In this document: positions 30,156 through 39,420 of the stretch, one piece after another
Layout: every line of letters begins with the position of its first letter
Position numbering within the stretch: position 1 is the first letter of the stretch
Source: Acinetobacter sp. P8-3-8
Lineage (GTDB): Bacteria > Pseudomonadota > Gammaproteobacteria > Pseudomonadales > Moraxellaceae
DNA length: 64,000 nt
Direction: 5' to 3'
Assembly (NCBI RefSeq): GCF_000214135.1
Contig: NZ_AFIE01000003.1
Location: 1-64,000, forward strand
The notes under the pieces: model-generated
What the model saw: the letters and a program-made list of their open reading frames with translations, nothing else
Told to the model about the DNA's origin: nothing
The model's database searches: none
Made by a program: the position numbers and the translations under genes

Positions 30156-30941
30156 TTAGTGACTACGTTTAGCTTTCTCAACGAGACCTGAAAGCCCTTG
30201 GCGACGTGCCAATTCATTCAAAACCAACTGAATGTCTAAGTCGAAATAACCAAGCATGACAATCGTGTGGAACCACAAATCAGCGACTTCATAAATTAAA
30301 TCATTCTTGTTGTCTGCATTGGCTTCTATATTGAAATCTTTAGCCGCGATGATGGTTTCAACACTTTCTTCACCAATTTTTTCTAAGATTTTATTCAAAC
30401 CCTTTTGGTAAAGCGTTGCCACATAAGAAGAATCGGCATCTGCTGACTTACGTTGCGCCATCATTTTGCCTAAATAATCGAGCACTTCAACCTGTTCAGC
30501 TTGAGTATTTGAAGCATTCATTGCAATGGTATGTGGGTTTACAGATGCTTTTTCAGCATAAATAGAAGCAGGGTCTTTGAGTTGTGCATCGACAATTTCC
30601 CAACCGTTTGGTGTCAGTTTACGATAAAAGCAAGATTCACGTCCTGTATGGCACGCAATTCCGCCCTGTTGTTCAATTTGTAATACGATAACGTCTGCAT
30701 CGCAGTCCAAACGAATTTCATAAACAGTTTGAAAATGACCTGATTCTTCGCCTTTAAACCAAAGTTTATTGCGTGAACGAGAGAAGTAGACTCCGCGGTT
30801 CTTTTCAGCGGTGAGTTGTAGTGCTTCACGGTTCATCCATGCCACCATCAAAATACGTCCTGTTTGATGATGCTGTGCAATAGCAGGAATAAGTCCTTGT
30901 TCGTTAAATTTTACTTCATCGAGCCATTGCAGATTGTTCAT
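30156..30941 (-). CDS. hisIE: Bifunctional phosphoribosyl-AMP cyclohydrolase / phosphoribosyl-ATP pyrophosphatase
   Basis: Carries out steps two and three of histidine biosynthesis. The N-terminal half is His[31 protein letters not shown] (metal site) and [11 protein letters not shown] with the zinc cysteines. The C-terminal half, from about residue 165, is His[19 protein letters not shown] and [12 protein letters not shown]. At 261 aa it is slightly longer than E. coli HisIE because of a linker at about 125-160. The gene is isolated from other his genes here and has its own promoter. Confidence 0.96.
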   Translation of the reverse strand: MNNLQWLDEVKFNEQGLIPAIAQHHQTGRILMVAWMNREALQLTAEKNRGVYFSRSRNKLWFKGEESGHFQTVYEIRLDCDADVIVLQIEQQGGIACHTGRESCFYRKLTPNGWEIVDAQLKDPASIYAEKASVNPHTIAMNASNTQAEQVEVLDYLGKMMAQRKSADADSSYVATLYQKGLNKILEKIGEESVETIIAAKDFNIEANADNKNDLIYEVADLWFHTIVMLGYFDLDIQLVLNELARRQGLSGLVEKAKRSH

Positions 30942-30957
30942 AGGATTTCACCAAGTT

Positions 30958-30986
30958 AATAAATTTTGAGAGCGCTACGCTGTCAA
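30958..30986 (-). promoter_or_regulatory. Sigma-70 promoter of hisIE
   Basis: On the minus strand a perfect -35 TTGACA (30981-30986) is followed after 17 bases by TTTATT (30958-30963). It gives a leader of only about 10-15 bases ahead of the GGTGA ribosome site and ATG 30941. Confidence 0.55.
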
Positions 30987-31088
30987 CGTAGAGGTCTATA
31001 GTTTACGTGATTTAAACAAGATTGAGGAGAAACTTTCTACAGTTATCTAACCGAGTTTAAACAGAGGCATCTCGAAAATATAATTTAA

Positions 31089-31224
31089 AATACCAAATTC
31101 GAAAATGATGGTACTTATTTTATTGTGAATGATCCAATAAACGATATTGGTATGACTTCCGATTGGTTTGGTTTGAATAGATATTCAATACGCTTTTCAA
31201 TATTGCTACGGTATTGTTTAAGCG
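31089..31224 (+). pseudogene. Possible gene remnant
   Basis: The plus strand stays open in one frame from 31089 through the gap (and on into antisense of the monooxygenase gene). It encodes a protein-like stretch that includes GTYFIVNDPINDIG and TSDWFGLNRYSIRF. There is no start codon or ribosome site and a stop (TAA 31086-31088) precedes it. The composition looks more like real protein than typical AT-rich spacer. The family was not recognised. It may be chance. Confidence 0.2.
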
Positions 31225-32505
31225 TTATTTATCGCCATTTTGAGCAATATCCTCATATTTCATCTGACTCAACATACCTGATTTTAAACCTGAAACCGTG
31301 ATTGCCATTTCTTTACGAAAATAGGGGATTCGATACATCCAAGCAAAGCTTAAATCTCGTAAACCACCTGCCCACCACAGATCAGATTGATAAAGTGGTG
31401 TGAGTAAACGACTTAAAAATTGATAGAATGCCGTCGAACTTTTACGGTGTTGATGATACGTGTGCCAGAGTTGAACATAATGAATGCTCTCATTTTTTCT
31501 TGTATTTTGAACAGCTTGCCCCAAAGCCCATGCATCTAAAAGCGCCATATTTGCACCTTGTCCAAGTTGCGGGCTCATCGCATGAGCAGCATCACCAATG
31601 ACACCTATTCGTCCTTCTCCAAATTTAGACATGACGACATCACGATAATTTGCCGATAGCCATTGTTGTTTTTGTTCAGGCTGGGCAATGACTTGTTCTA
31701 ACCAATCGGCAGCAGGTTTCCAGCGTTTAGACACTTCATTTAACCAGTCGGAACGGGCTTGTGAGTTGTGTAGAAAATGATTCAGTTGATGACTTGGAAG
31801 ACTCCAAAATACACTCGTTAGTCTTTGGTTGGGTTCATGTGGAACTGTACCTGTCGGTAAGATTCCCATCATAATTTTAGATCGATCATGGAACTGATGT
31901 AAAATTTCTGTATCTAATTCAAGGCATTCAGGAACAATCGTCCATTTGGCTCCCCAAGGATAAGCTTGATCAACCTTTACCCATTCTTTAGGTCTTAAAA
32001 GGCTACGTGCGCCATTGGCAATGATCACAGCATCAAAAGCTTGATCAAATGATTCACCATCTTTACTACCCAAAACCCGAACTTGGTTTGATGTTTCTTC
32101 TAATTTTTGAATATCAACATTCATTTGCCATGTAATCAGTTCGGAATATTTACGGCATTTATTTTCTAAAACATGACATAACGTTGCTCGATGGATACCT
32201 ACACCATAAAAATCAGGATGCGCTTGTTGATAATGGCTATTGACCAGTAAATTACCACTTGGCAACTGACCTTTGAGTCCAGTGACTTTTGCACCAAGTC
32301 TTAAAACTTCATCTAAAAGACCTAAATGTTCAAAAACAGCTAAGCCAGAAGGCTGTAGCAAAAGTCCTGCTCCGACAGGTTCAAGTGTTGCAACCTTTTC
32401 TAAAATGGTAACTTGAATATTTTGACGTGCCAGTAAAATCGCAGTGGCTAATCCTGCTGTTCCTGTACCGATGATGGCGAAGTGGGGTGGGCTTTTAGAA
32501 TTCAT
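31225..32505 (-). CDS. FAD-dependent monooxygenase (UbiH/PHBH-like)
   Basis: 426-aa flavoprotein hydroxylase. The N-terminal dinucleotide fold has IIGTGTAGLATA (residues 11-22) with Glu at the end of strand two (TILEK). The second FAD motif is GVIGDAAHAMSPQLGQGANMA. The middle carries the substrate-binding sheet of the PHBH fold. NAD(P)H is the likely electron donor. The substrate is not evident; it is not a clear UbiH, UbiF or salicylate hydroxylase. It starts 12 bases after the SUKH-domain gene, so the two are probably co-transcribed. Confidence 0.85.
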   Translation of the reverse strand: MNSKSPPHFAIIGTGTAGLATAILLARQNIQVTILEKVATLEPVGAGLLLQPSGLAVFEHLGLLDEVLRLGAKVTGLKGQLPSGNLLVNSHYQQAHPDFYGVGIHRATLCHVLENKCRKYSELITWQMNVDIQKLEETSNQVRVLGSKDGESFDQAFDAVIIANGARSLLRPKEWVKVDQAYPWGAKWTIVPECLELDTEILHQFHDRSKIMMGILPTGTVPHEPNQRLTSVFWSLPSHQLNHFLHNSQARSDWLNEVSKRWKPAADWLEQVIAQPEQKQQWLSANYRDVVMSKFGEGRIGVIGDAAHAMSPQLGQGANMALLDAWALGQAVQNTRKNESIHYVQLWHTYHQHRKSSTAFYQFLSRLLTPLYQSDLWWAGGLRDLSFAWMYRIPYFRKEMAITVSGLKSGMLSQMKYEDIAQNGDK

Positions 32506-32517
32506 AGATTGAATGAT

Positions 32518-33576
32518 TTAACCATTTTCTAAAATAAATTCATAACGAATGTCATTCGGGCTCTTTAGCTGCTCGATGTTGATTTGAATGAAATCTTCTA
32601 AAGTGCTGGCTATCACATTTCTTTCCCAAGATTCATTTTGTAATTCAATAATTTGACCATATTGTCCTTGCTCGCTAGGATCAAGATCAATCATTAGATA
32701 ATCACCATTTCTACCTTCCGCAAATGGTATCCAATTTAAATTGGTATAGTCATTTATTTTTATTCGAGCATCATAGTTTGGATAATTCGAATGATCGAGA
32801 TTCTCTCCAGTATTGAGTGCGACATTATTTTGCCAATGTTCATAAATGTCTTCAAAAGGCAATAAATCATAATTCCAACTATTCACAAAAAAAGTAAATA
32901 CTGCTGTAACAGCATTCCAATGAATGTTATGAACTTTATAAAAATTAATTAGAATTTCAGGCATATGCATTTCATTTTGCATTTGGATATCCTGAAGGTC
33001 TTTGTTTTGTATACCATGTTTTAAATTATAATATTCATTGTATTGAGGAACGATACAATGAATTGCATTGAGCCAATTTGACCATAGAATTTGAAAATGG
33101 GCATATTCTGGAGCTAATGGTAACGATTCAGGAATCTCAGGTTCAACATAAGCAGAGAAACTAATCCCATCGATTTGTTTTTTCTTTAGATCGCCGTGAA
33201 AGAATGCACAAATATGATGTGATACTAATGCGCTGTGTGAATCACCTTCAAAAGCAGGTTTTCTCAGTTCAGGATGCTCAAAAAATAAAGAAATAGCATC
33301 GTGTTGATGATAAATAATTTGCCCAGAAAATGGCTGTTTAGGTGAAGCATTAAAATCTTTATGTAGAAAAGATATTTCAATGCTTTGTATTAGATCATTT
33401 TGTTGCGCATATGCAGAGATGCCTAATTCATCCCAAACATAGATTGTATTTACTTCGTAGTTTAAAACGCGATGTTTAGAACCTAATATAGAAACTAATT
33501 TTTGTGTAGGAACAGGAAATTGAAGCACTTCTTGATTTAATAAAAATGCATTTTCACTTAAATTTATTGTTAGCAT
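32518..33576 (-). CDS. SMI1/KNR4 (SUKH) domain protein with novel N-terminal domain
   Basis: 352-aa soluble protein. The C-terminal part, about residues 200-335, reads as a SUKH domain: MPEILINFYKVHNIHWNA at 205-222, then WIPFAEGRNGDYLMIDLDP at 282-300 and GQIIELQNESWE. SUKH proteins are often immunity proteins against secreted polymorphic toxins. The N-terminal 180 residues form a separate beta-rich domain that I do not recognise. No toxin gene is adjacent. It is 12 bases upstream of the monooxygenase gene and separated from the patatin gene by 71 bases with a hairpin. Confidence 0.7.
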   Translation of the reverse strand: MLTINLSENAFLLNQEVLQFPVPTQKLVSILGSKHRVLNYEVNTIYVWDELGISAYAQQNDLIQSIEISFLHKDFNASPKQPFSGQIIYHQHDAISLFFEHPELRKPAFEGDSHSALVSHHICAFFHGDLKKKQIDGISFSAYVEPEIPESLPLAPEYAHFQILWSNWLNAIHCIVPQYNEYYNLKHGIQNKDLQDIQMQNEMHMPEILINFYKVHNIHWNAVTAVFTFFVNSWNYDLLPFEDIYEHWQNNVALNTGENLDHSNYPNYDARIKINDYTNLNWIPFAEGRNGDYLMIDLDPSEQGQYGQIIELQNESWERNVIASTLEDFIQINIEQLKSPNDIRYEFILENG

Positions 33577-33584
33577 AGAAAATC

Positions 33585-33630
33585 ATGTAATCTCGATTTT
33601 TATTGATTTTCAGATTAATCAAGATTACAT
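33585..33630. repeat. Inverted repeat between patatin and SUKH genes
   Basis: ATGTAATCTCGATT (33585-33598) and AATCAAGATTACAT (33617-33630) form a 14-base-pair stem with one mismatch and an 18-base loop. No U-tract follows on the minus strand. It may be a weak terminator of the patatin gene or a regulatory site for the SUKH gene, which starts at 33576. Confidence 0.5.
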
Positions 33631-33647
33631 CAATAAGCAAATTTTGT

Positions 33648-34730
33648 TTATAAATCATGCATGATTTCAGCAAAACCCTGCTTTTCAACCAATTCTAAAA
33701 ACTCATCGCCCATACGCTGACTTTCTGCAACAGATTGCTTCCACAACTGAATTCGTTGCTTTTCATCTAAGCCTTTTAATACAAAATCTTTACGGTCAGG
33801 TAAACGTCCTAAAGGTAATGATTTTAAATAATCTTGAGATGGAGAGATTAACACAGTCCGAGCTTGATTTTCGGGATTAGCTTTGCGTGATTTAAACATT
33901 TTATCAAACCAGCCTGGGGTAATGCTGTCGGTAAAATGTGGATATAAAACAACACCTTTACTTTGAAATGGTAAATCAATATGGTAATCAATCAAACCAC
34001 CATCTCGGTACGCACCTTGAGGTGCATCGGCAATATTTTTTACAGCAGGTGTAACCCCAGGAATTGAGCCAGAAGCCATGAGCCAATCAGTCACATTGTT
34101 CTGATTAAAATTGACGTAATGGGTTTTAAATGCATCTTCTTGAATTTTAAATTGTGGAAAATCAGCAGGCTGACAAATAATACGTTGCATAAATTTATTT
34201 AAATGATTACGTGAAATTGCATTACTACCGATAATGCCAAGTAGTGATCCATACAACGCAAGTTTTTGGTCGCTTTGAAATAAATGCTGAGCTTTAGCTG
34301 CAATGATCGTCAAATGATAATCAGGATGATCAATCAGCTTATGGGTTTGAGTGGTAAGGATTCCTGTGAGCATTTCTCTAGAAATTTTTTCAATTTCAGC
34401 AATTTTCATTCCTTTACGAAAAGGAAGATTGATATACAGTTCAGCCAGTTTTTCAGGTCCAATTTTTTCACCTTGTGTCACAATCCCCGCAAAGCGCCAT
34501 GCACCAACAGATGAGCCAATTAAGAAACGGCGTTGTTTAGCTTGAGGGAGAAATTCACCAAAAATGGCTTGATCTAATCCTGTCAGCCCGATGCCTTTTG
34601 GACCACCTGCCGCACCTGGAATAGTATCGACTTGATGTGCATATAGACCTTCATTTTCAATGAGTTGTTTGGCGAGTGAGCCTACACGTAGGGTGATTGA
34701 CGAAGGACGTTTTTGTAGAATTTGGGTCAT
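33648..34730 (-). CDS. Patatin-like phospholipase
   Basis: About 360 aa. It has the patatin elements: the oxyanion-hole glycines in GAAGGPKGIG, the nucleophile elbow GSSVG (Ser74 from this start), the ASGSIPGVTP strand and the DGG dyad aspartate in YRDGGLIDYH (Asp243). It is expected to hydrolyse acyl chains from lipids; the substrate is unknown. No signal peptide is visible, so it is probably cytoplasmic. ATG 34730 is preferred to GTG 34742 because GAGTGAG then lies at ribosome-site distance. Confidence 0.88.
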   Translation of the reverse strand: MTQILQKRPSSITLRVGSLAKQLIENEGLYAHQVDTIPGAAGGPKGIGLTGLDQAIFGEFLPQAKQRRFLIGSSVGAWRFAGIVTQGEKIGPEKLAELYINLPFRKGMKIAEIEKISREMLTGILTTQTHKLIDHPDYHLTIIAAKAQHLFQSDQKLALYGSLLGIIGSNAISRNHLNKFMQRIICQPADFPQFKIQEDAFKTHYVNFNQNNVTDWLMASGSIPGVTPAVKNIADAPQGAYRDGGLIDYHIDLPFQSKGVVLYPHFTDSITPGWFDKMFKSRKANPENQARTVLISPSQDYLKSLPLGRLPDRKDFVLKGLDEKQRIQLWKQSVAESQRMGDEFLELVEKQGFAEIMHDL

Positions 34731-34828
34731 GATTGTACTCACTCAAACTGATGTTTTATTTTAGATTGAGTGAATGACAGCGCAATGGCGAGAGGTTTCA
34801 GTGGGTGACTTTGGAGTCATTGTTATAC

Positions 34829-34856
34829 AAAAAATAGCGACCTTTCAGCCGCTATT
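34829..34856 (-). terminator. Terminator of the ubi operon
   Basis: On the minus strand AATAGCGGCT and GGTCGCTATT (34833-34856) form a ten-base-pair stem, with two G-U pairs, closed by a GAAA tetraloop. A run of T's follows (to 34829). It lies about 50 bases after the ubiB stop. Confidence 0.88.
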
Positions 34857-34904
34857 GTGCTTATTTATTTGATCTTACTTTGAATTATAGTTTCAACTGT
34901 TTTA

Positions 34905-36524
34905 TTACTTTGCAATCCGCCAAAGCGCTAAAATACCAGCGAATACAATCAGAACAATGGAAACATACCATGGCGCAATAATCGCAATCGATAAGAAAAT
35001 TGCCATGATGCTGCCAAAAATCCAACTCCGTTTTTGTTGATGTTCAACTTCTAAACGCATCATTTGTAATTCATGGAGCTGTTTGGCATGCCAAGCAGAT
35101 TGGTTTTTTAAACCATTTAAACTGTCTACAATCAGCGTTGGGAAATCCTGCGCACCTAAAAGTAAATCAGGAATTTTTTGTCCCAATTCTTTTAAGTTTT
35201 TCTGCGGATTCATTTGTGCTTTAACCCATTCGGTCAGGATTGGCTTTGCCAGACTCCAAATGTCCAGTTCAGGATATAAATCTGTTCCTAAGCCTTCCAC
35301 ATGTACCAATGTTTTAAGTAATAGCATTAACTGTGGTGGAATTTCTAAATGGAAGCGACGGGCAATATCCATGACTTGCAGCAAAATCCCTGCAAAGTCT
35401 AATTCATGCATCGGTTTAGACACCATAGGCCCAACAGTACGACGCATTTCACGGGCTAGAGCATCTTGATCGGTTCCCGGTGGAATCCAACCAGCTTGAT
35501 GCACAATCTGAATCAATTGCATAAAATCACTGTTCATCACTGCAAGCAGCATGCGAGCAACAGTCATCTGATCTTGCTTAGACAATTCCCCCATAATTGC
35601 ACAATCCAATGCAATATAACGAGGGTGAGTCGGATTCAGCGTTTCAACAAAGACATTTCCAGGGTGCATATCTGCATGGAAAAAGTTGTCACGGAATACT
35701 TGGGTAAAGAAGATGGTTAAACCTTTTTCAGCAAGATCTTTACGATCCATGCCAAGTCTTTCAAAAGTTTCAATATCTGAAATTGGAACGCCAGTAATTC
35801 GTTCAGCCACCATGACATCTTTACTGTCCATATACACTTCAGGCACATACATCATGCTTGAACCTGTAAAGTAATGACGCATACGGCGAGTATTGTCTGC
35901 CTCTAAAGTCAAATCCAATTCATTTAAAATGACCTGACGATAGTTCTGGATAATTTCAGATAAATGTACAGCACGGGCAGCTTCTAAACGTTTTTCAAGA
36001 TTCGCACCGAGCCATGTCAAAATTTCAAAATCTTCTAAGATTTGACTACGAATGTCGGGACGGGTGACTTTTACAACCACTTCTCGACCATCATGTAAGG
36101 CTGCTGTATGAACCTGTGCAATCGATGCCGCTGCTAGAGGTTGATCATCAAAACGAGCAAATAAAGTGCTGACATTGGCTTTTAATGACTCTTCAATTCG
36201 AGCTTTAGCGACCTTTGAATCAAAGGGTTTAACACGATCTTGTAATAACACCAATTGTTGTAAAATGTCAGGTGAAATCAAATCACGGCGAGTTGAAAGT
36301 AACTGCCCAAGTTTAATCGCCAAAGGCCCCATTTCTTCTAAAGCCAGTTTCAGCTTCAATGGATTTTTACGTTCTCTGCTCGACCAAGCAGCAGGGTGTA
36401 GACGAATCAAAGCCAAAGCATGTTTTGCTTTTTCTGGGAGTTCATCCGCAGGAACCAGTGTGTCGAGTCTATAGTGCGCGGCGATGCGCCAAAGTTCGAA
36501 TAAACGGGTAATGTGCGGAATCAT
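34905..36524 (-). CDS. ubiB: Ubiquinone biosynthesis atypical kinase/ATPase UbiB
   Basis: Member of the ABC1/ADCK family that supports coenzyme Q assembly at the inner membrane. Visible are the KxGQ motif (AIKLGQLLSTRRD), the A-rich loop replacing the glycine loop (AAASIAQVHTA), the lysine in VVVKVTRP, and the catalytic HADMHPGNVF. Two C-terminal transmembrane helices (about 495-535) anchor it. ATG 36524 is taken as the start because GGTGAT lies upstream; TTG 36539 and GTG 36536 are alternatives that overlap ubiJ. About 539 aa, near the E. coli length. Confidence 0.94.
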   Translation of the reverse strand: MIPHITRLFELWRIAAHYRLDTLVPADELPEKAKHALALIRLHPAAWSSRERKNPLKLKLALEEMGPLAIKLGQLLSTRRDLISPDILQQLVLLQDRVKPFDSKVAKARIEESLKANVSTLFARFDDQPLAAASIAQVHTAALHDGREVVVKVTRPDIRSQILEDFEILTWLGANLEKRLEAARAVHLSEIIQNYRQVILNELDLTLEADNTRRMRHYFTGSSMMYVPEVYMDSKDVMVAERITGVPISDIETFERLGMDRKDLAEKGLTIFFTQVFRDNFFHADMHPGNVFVETLNPTHPRYIALDCAIMGELSKQDQMTVARMLLAVMNSDFMQLIQIVHQAGWIPPGTDQDALAREMRRTVGPMVSKPMHELDFAGILLQVMDIARRFHLEIPPQLMLLLKTLVHVEGLGTDLYPELDIWSLAKPILTEWVKAQMNPQKNLKELGQKIPDLLLGAQDFPTLIVDSLNGLKNQSAWHAKQLHELQMMRLEVEHQQKRSWIFGSIMAIFLSIAIIAPWYVSIVLIVFAGILALWRIAK

Positions 36525-36528
36525 AAAA

Positions 36529-37197
36529 TCAATCACCAAATTGTGTAGGAGTGAAAGCCATTTGAAGCTGTTTAATTTTTGCTTCTAGACGGTCAATATT
36601 TTGGTTAAGCTGGCGAGTATCTTGTTGTAGATCATCCATTTGCCAACGAGGTGCGAACAAGCCGCTATCTTCTTTTAGAAAATCTTCAGCAAAAAATAAA
36701 TGGCTTTGTAATGAACGTTTTAAATGTTTGGGTGCCAATTGAATTTTTGCAATTTCATGAGCAAGTGCAGGGCCAATCCAAGGACTTAAGTGAGATGCTA
36801 AATCTGGCTCAGCCTGTTGGATGATCCGTTGAATATCCTGTAAAAGATGATAATCGCCTTGCAAAGGAATATTGCCAACATCATCAGACAATAACAGCTT
36901 TAATAATTCAACGATGTTCTTTACATGAAGTGTTGCGGTTGCTTCTGATATGGCAACTTTTTGATCAAATGGGCGTTGTTCAAAGATTGAGGAAACATCA
37001 CTATGACCCGTCACTGTTGGTTCTAAGCGAACTTTATTTTCATCAAAATAAACATCAACCGAAAGCTGTGGCGTATCTATCACCACACGCAACATTTGAG
37101 ATTGCAATGTATTTAACTGGATGCGAGTAATCGCATCCAAGTTTATGAATTGATTGATTAATCGTTCAACTGCACCGAGTGCCAGAATCGACCACAT
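36529..37197 (-). CDS. ubiJ: Ubiquinone biosynthesis accessory factor UbiJ
   Basis: 222-aa SCP2-domain protein that binds lipid Q intermediates for the cytosolic Ubi metabolon together with UbiK. The N-terminus (GAVERLINQFINLD) and the SCP2 core (VDVYFDENKVRLEPTV, ATLHVKNIVELLKLL) are visible. It ends with a predicted coiled coil (DTRQLNQNIDRLEAKIKQL). Its position between ubiE and ubiB is conserved from E. coli. It ends four bases from the ubiB ATG and begins 29 bases after ubiE. Confidence 0.93.
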   Translation of the reverse strand: MWSILALGAVERLINQFINLDAITRIQLNTLQSQMLRVVIDTPQLSVDVYFDENKVRLEPTVTGHSDVSSIFEQRPFDQKVAISEATATLHVKNIVELLKLLLSDDVGNIPLQGDYHLLQDIQRIIQQAEPDLASHLSPWIGPALAHEIAKIQLAPKHLKRSLQSHLFFAEDFLKEDSGLFAPRWQMDDLQQDTRQLNQNIDRLEAKIKQLQMAFTPTQFGD

Positions 37198-37226
37198 AGT
37201 TTACCTGATCCGTTGACTGTGAATGA

Positions 37227-38171
37227 TTACAGTTTAAAACCACGATGAACTGCGACAATACCACCTGTAAGGTTGTGGTAATCACAATTCTGGAAGCCTG
37301 CATTTTCCATCATACTTTTCAGCGTACGTTGGTCAGGATGCATACGGATCGATTCTGCTAAATATTTATAACTTTCAGAATCATTGGCAATGATTTTGCC
37401 CATGATCGGAAGTGCTGTAAATGAATATAAATCATAGAGTTTTGAGAATGGCTCAAATACAGGTTTAGAGAATTCTAATACCAATAAACGACCACCTGGC
37501 TTAAGGACACGGTACATTGCAGCAAGTGCCGCATCTTTATCGGTCACGTTACGTAAACCAAAACTGATGGTCAAAAGATCAAAGCTATTGTCTTCAAAAG
37601 GTTCTAATGTTTCAGCATTTGCCAAAACAAAATCAACATTGGTACAGCCTGCATCGATTAAACGATCACGACCGACATTCAACATCGATTCATTAATATC
37701 AGACAATACAACATGACCTGTTGGGCCAACTTCACGGCTGAAAACTTTAGCTAAGTCGCCTGTTCCGCCTGCGATATCAAGTACACGCTGACCACGACGC
37801 ACGCCAGACATATTGATCGCAAAGCGTTTCCATAGACGGTGAATACCAAATGACATCAAGTCATTCATAATGTCGTATTTACTTGCAACAGAATGGAAAA
37901 CTTCGGCAACTTTTTGCGCTTTATCTTCGCTACTGACAGTTTTGTAGCCGAAATGCGTGGTTGCGCCCACGTTTCCAGTGTTTGCACCACGTGGCAAATT
38001 GTATTTAGGCACAGTGCCAGAAACTGGAGTATCTACCGACTGTTGTTGTAATGATTGTTGCTGACCTTGTGGTGTGCCTTGCGGTAATGGTTCACTTAGG
38101 AAAGGACTGACTTTGTCTGTATTTGTTGCCGACTCTGCTTGTGGGGTTGGCTTTTGGTTTTCATTCGACAT
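37227..38171 (-). CDS. ubiE: Ubiquinone/menaquinone C-methyltransferase UbiE, extended N-terminus
   Basis: SAM-dependent methyltransferase for the C2 methylation in ubiquinone synthesis. The core is very like E. coli Ubi[29 protein letters not shown], the SAM site [20 protein letters not shown] and [12 protein letters not shown]. At 314 aa it is about 63 residues longer than the 251-aa E. coli protein. The excess is an N-terminal Gln/Pro/Thr/Ser-rich segment before TTHFGYK. The start is well supported by AGGAG eight bases before ATG 38171, so the extension is probably translated. First gene of ubiE-ubiJ-ubiB. Confidence 0.95.
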   Translation of the reverse strand: MSNENQKPTPQAESATNTDKVSPFLSEPLPQGTPQGQQQSLQQQSVDTPVSGTVPKYNLPRGANTGNVGATTHFGYKTVSSEDKAQKVAEVFHSVASKYDIMNDLMSFGIHRLWKRFAINMSGVRRGQRVLDIAGGTGDLAKVFSREVGPTGHVVLSDINESMLNVGRDRLIDAGCTNVDFVLANAETLEPFEDNSFDLLTISFGLRNVTDKDAALAAMYRVLKPGGRLLVLEFSKPVFEPFSKLYDLYSFTALPIMGKIIANDSESYKYLAESIRMHPDQRTLKSMMENAGFQNCDYHNLTGGIVAVHRGFKL

Positions 38172-38510
38172 TTAAGTCACTCCTGAACACAAAAATTAGA
38201 AATTTCGTCTTGCGATGCATAATGACAGATTCTGTAAAATTTTGCAGTGTTCATCATGCAATTGTTATGAATAATATACAGAAAAAGATTGTGAATAGCG
38301 TTAGAAATAAATGAAAAAGAGAGGCTAATGAATTGAAATCATTTAAAAACTATAACATTGCTCAATTTATTAATCAGCCTATACGAAGTGAACACCTTTT
38401 ATCAGTTATTTAAGTGAAAATATCAAATAGTTGAATGAAAGCAATAGCTTAATTCTGTGTAAATATGCTATTGCTGAGCAAATATACTATTTATTGAGTG
38501 CACTAAAAGA
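38172..38510. other. AT-rich intergenic region upstream of ubiE
   Basis: 339 bases with no gene. It should contain the ubiE promoter, but I see no convincing -35/-10 pair. An inverted repeat, GCAATAGC (38441-38448) with GCTATTGC (38467-38474), lies downstream of the FFLEELY-like gene and may mark its transcript end. Confidence 0.4.
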
Positions 38511-39215
38511 TTAAGCAAATGGATTTGCTTGCCCTGAATGCACTTTTTCAACGATTTCACGTTCTTTCACTGTAAATTCGTGAATGAACTTTGCCGCAGA
38601 TTTCATTGGCTTCATCGCAACAAAACCCTCACCAATAAAGTCATACATCAATTCAAAGTGATACTTATTTGCTGTGCCCTTACACATTTTAAAAGCAGTA
38701 TGCATGATGAATGAACGCATATATTTATCTAATGCTGTGCCTAAATCATCTAATAACAGTAATTGTTGATCACGGGCTTGCTGTTGATCGAGTTTAATCA
38801 GGGTTAAACGCATCATTTCATCATCAATGGCTTGATTCACTGGATAATCTTTGAGAAGTTGTGCTGCAACATCTTCATCTAATTGCATAGCCAAAACAGC
38901 TAAGCCAACCGATTTAAGTCCTGTTTTGATGGCATTTTCAGGAATGATTTTTTCAGCTTTATGGGCATATTTTAATAGGCGCTCAATTTGAACCGCCAAA
39001 TCATCAAATTCTGGCCCACCATATAAACGATTAATAAAATATTTTGCCATCAACTGATTTTCAGGTTGATTAAACAATTCATGATGGGTGCGTTGAATGC
39101 GCATTTTTAACCAATCTTGTGCTTCATGTAAGCGTTTTTCTAAAACTGGGTCAGTATGGTAGCTAAATTGTTGGTATTGTTCTAAAAGCTGGTCTAGTTC
39201 TGCAAGTTTAGACAT
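38511..39215 (-). CDS. FFLEELY-motif-like protein of unknown function
   Basis: 234-aa soluble, mainly alpha-helical protein. The segment MAKYFINRLYGGPEFDDLA resembles the FFLEELYG signature of a gammaproteobacterial family annotated only by that motif. GGPEFDDLAVQIERLLKYA continues in helical style, and a second conserved-looking block is MHTAFKMCKGTANKYHFELM. No signal peptide, membrane segment or catalytic motif is obvious. It is divergent from the polyphosphate phosphotransferase gene, which gives no functional hint. The family assignment is from memory of the motif. Confidence 0.6.
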   Translation of the reverse strand: MSKLAELDQLLEQYQQFSYHTDPVLEKRLHEAQDWLKMRIQRTHHELFNQPENQLMAKYFINRLYGGPEFDDLAVQIERLLKYAHKAEKIIPENAIKTGLKSVGLAVLAMQLDEDVAAQLLKDYPVNQAIDDEMMRLTLIKLDQQQARDQQLLLLDDLGTALDKYMRSFIMHTAFKMCKGTANKYHFELMYDFIGEGFVAMKPMKSAAKFIHEFTVKEREIVEKVHSGQANPFA

Positions 39216-39420
39216 GTAAAAACTCTAAATATCATTTTTTAAAAGCATAAAGACAGTTTAACGCTATCTCTATGACAATTAAATCAAAAGAATGCATAAA
39301 TAATGCCAGTCTATATGTTTAAGAGCATCAATTTTTTTATTTTCTATACATAAAATATATAAATTTCAATAAGTGAAGTGGTTATACTCAAATGAAATGA
39401 CTCATTAAAATGTGAAGCTT

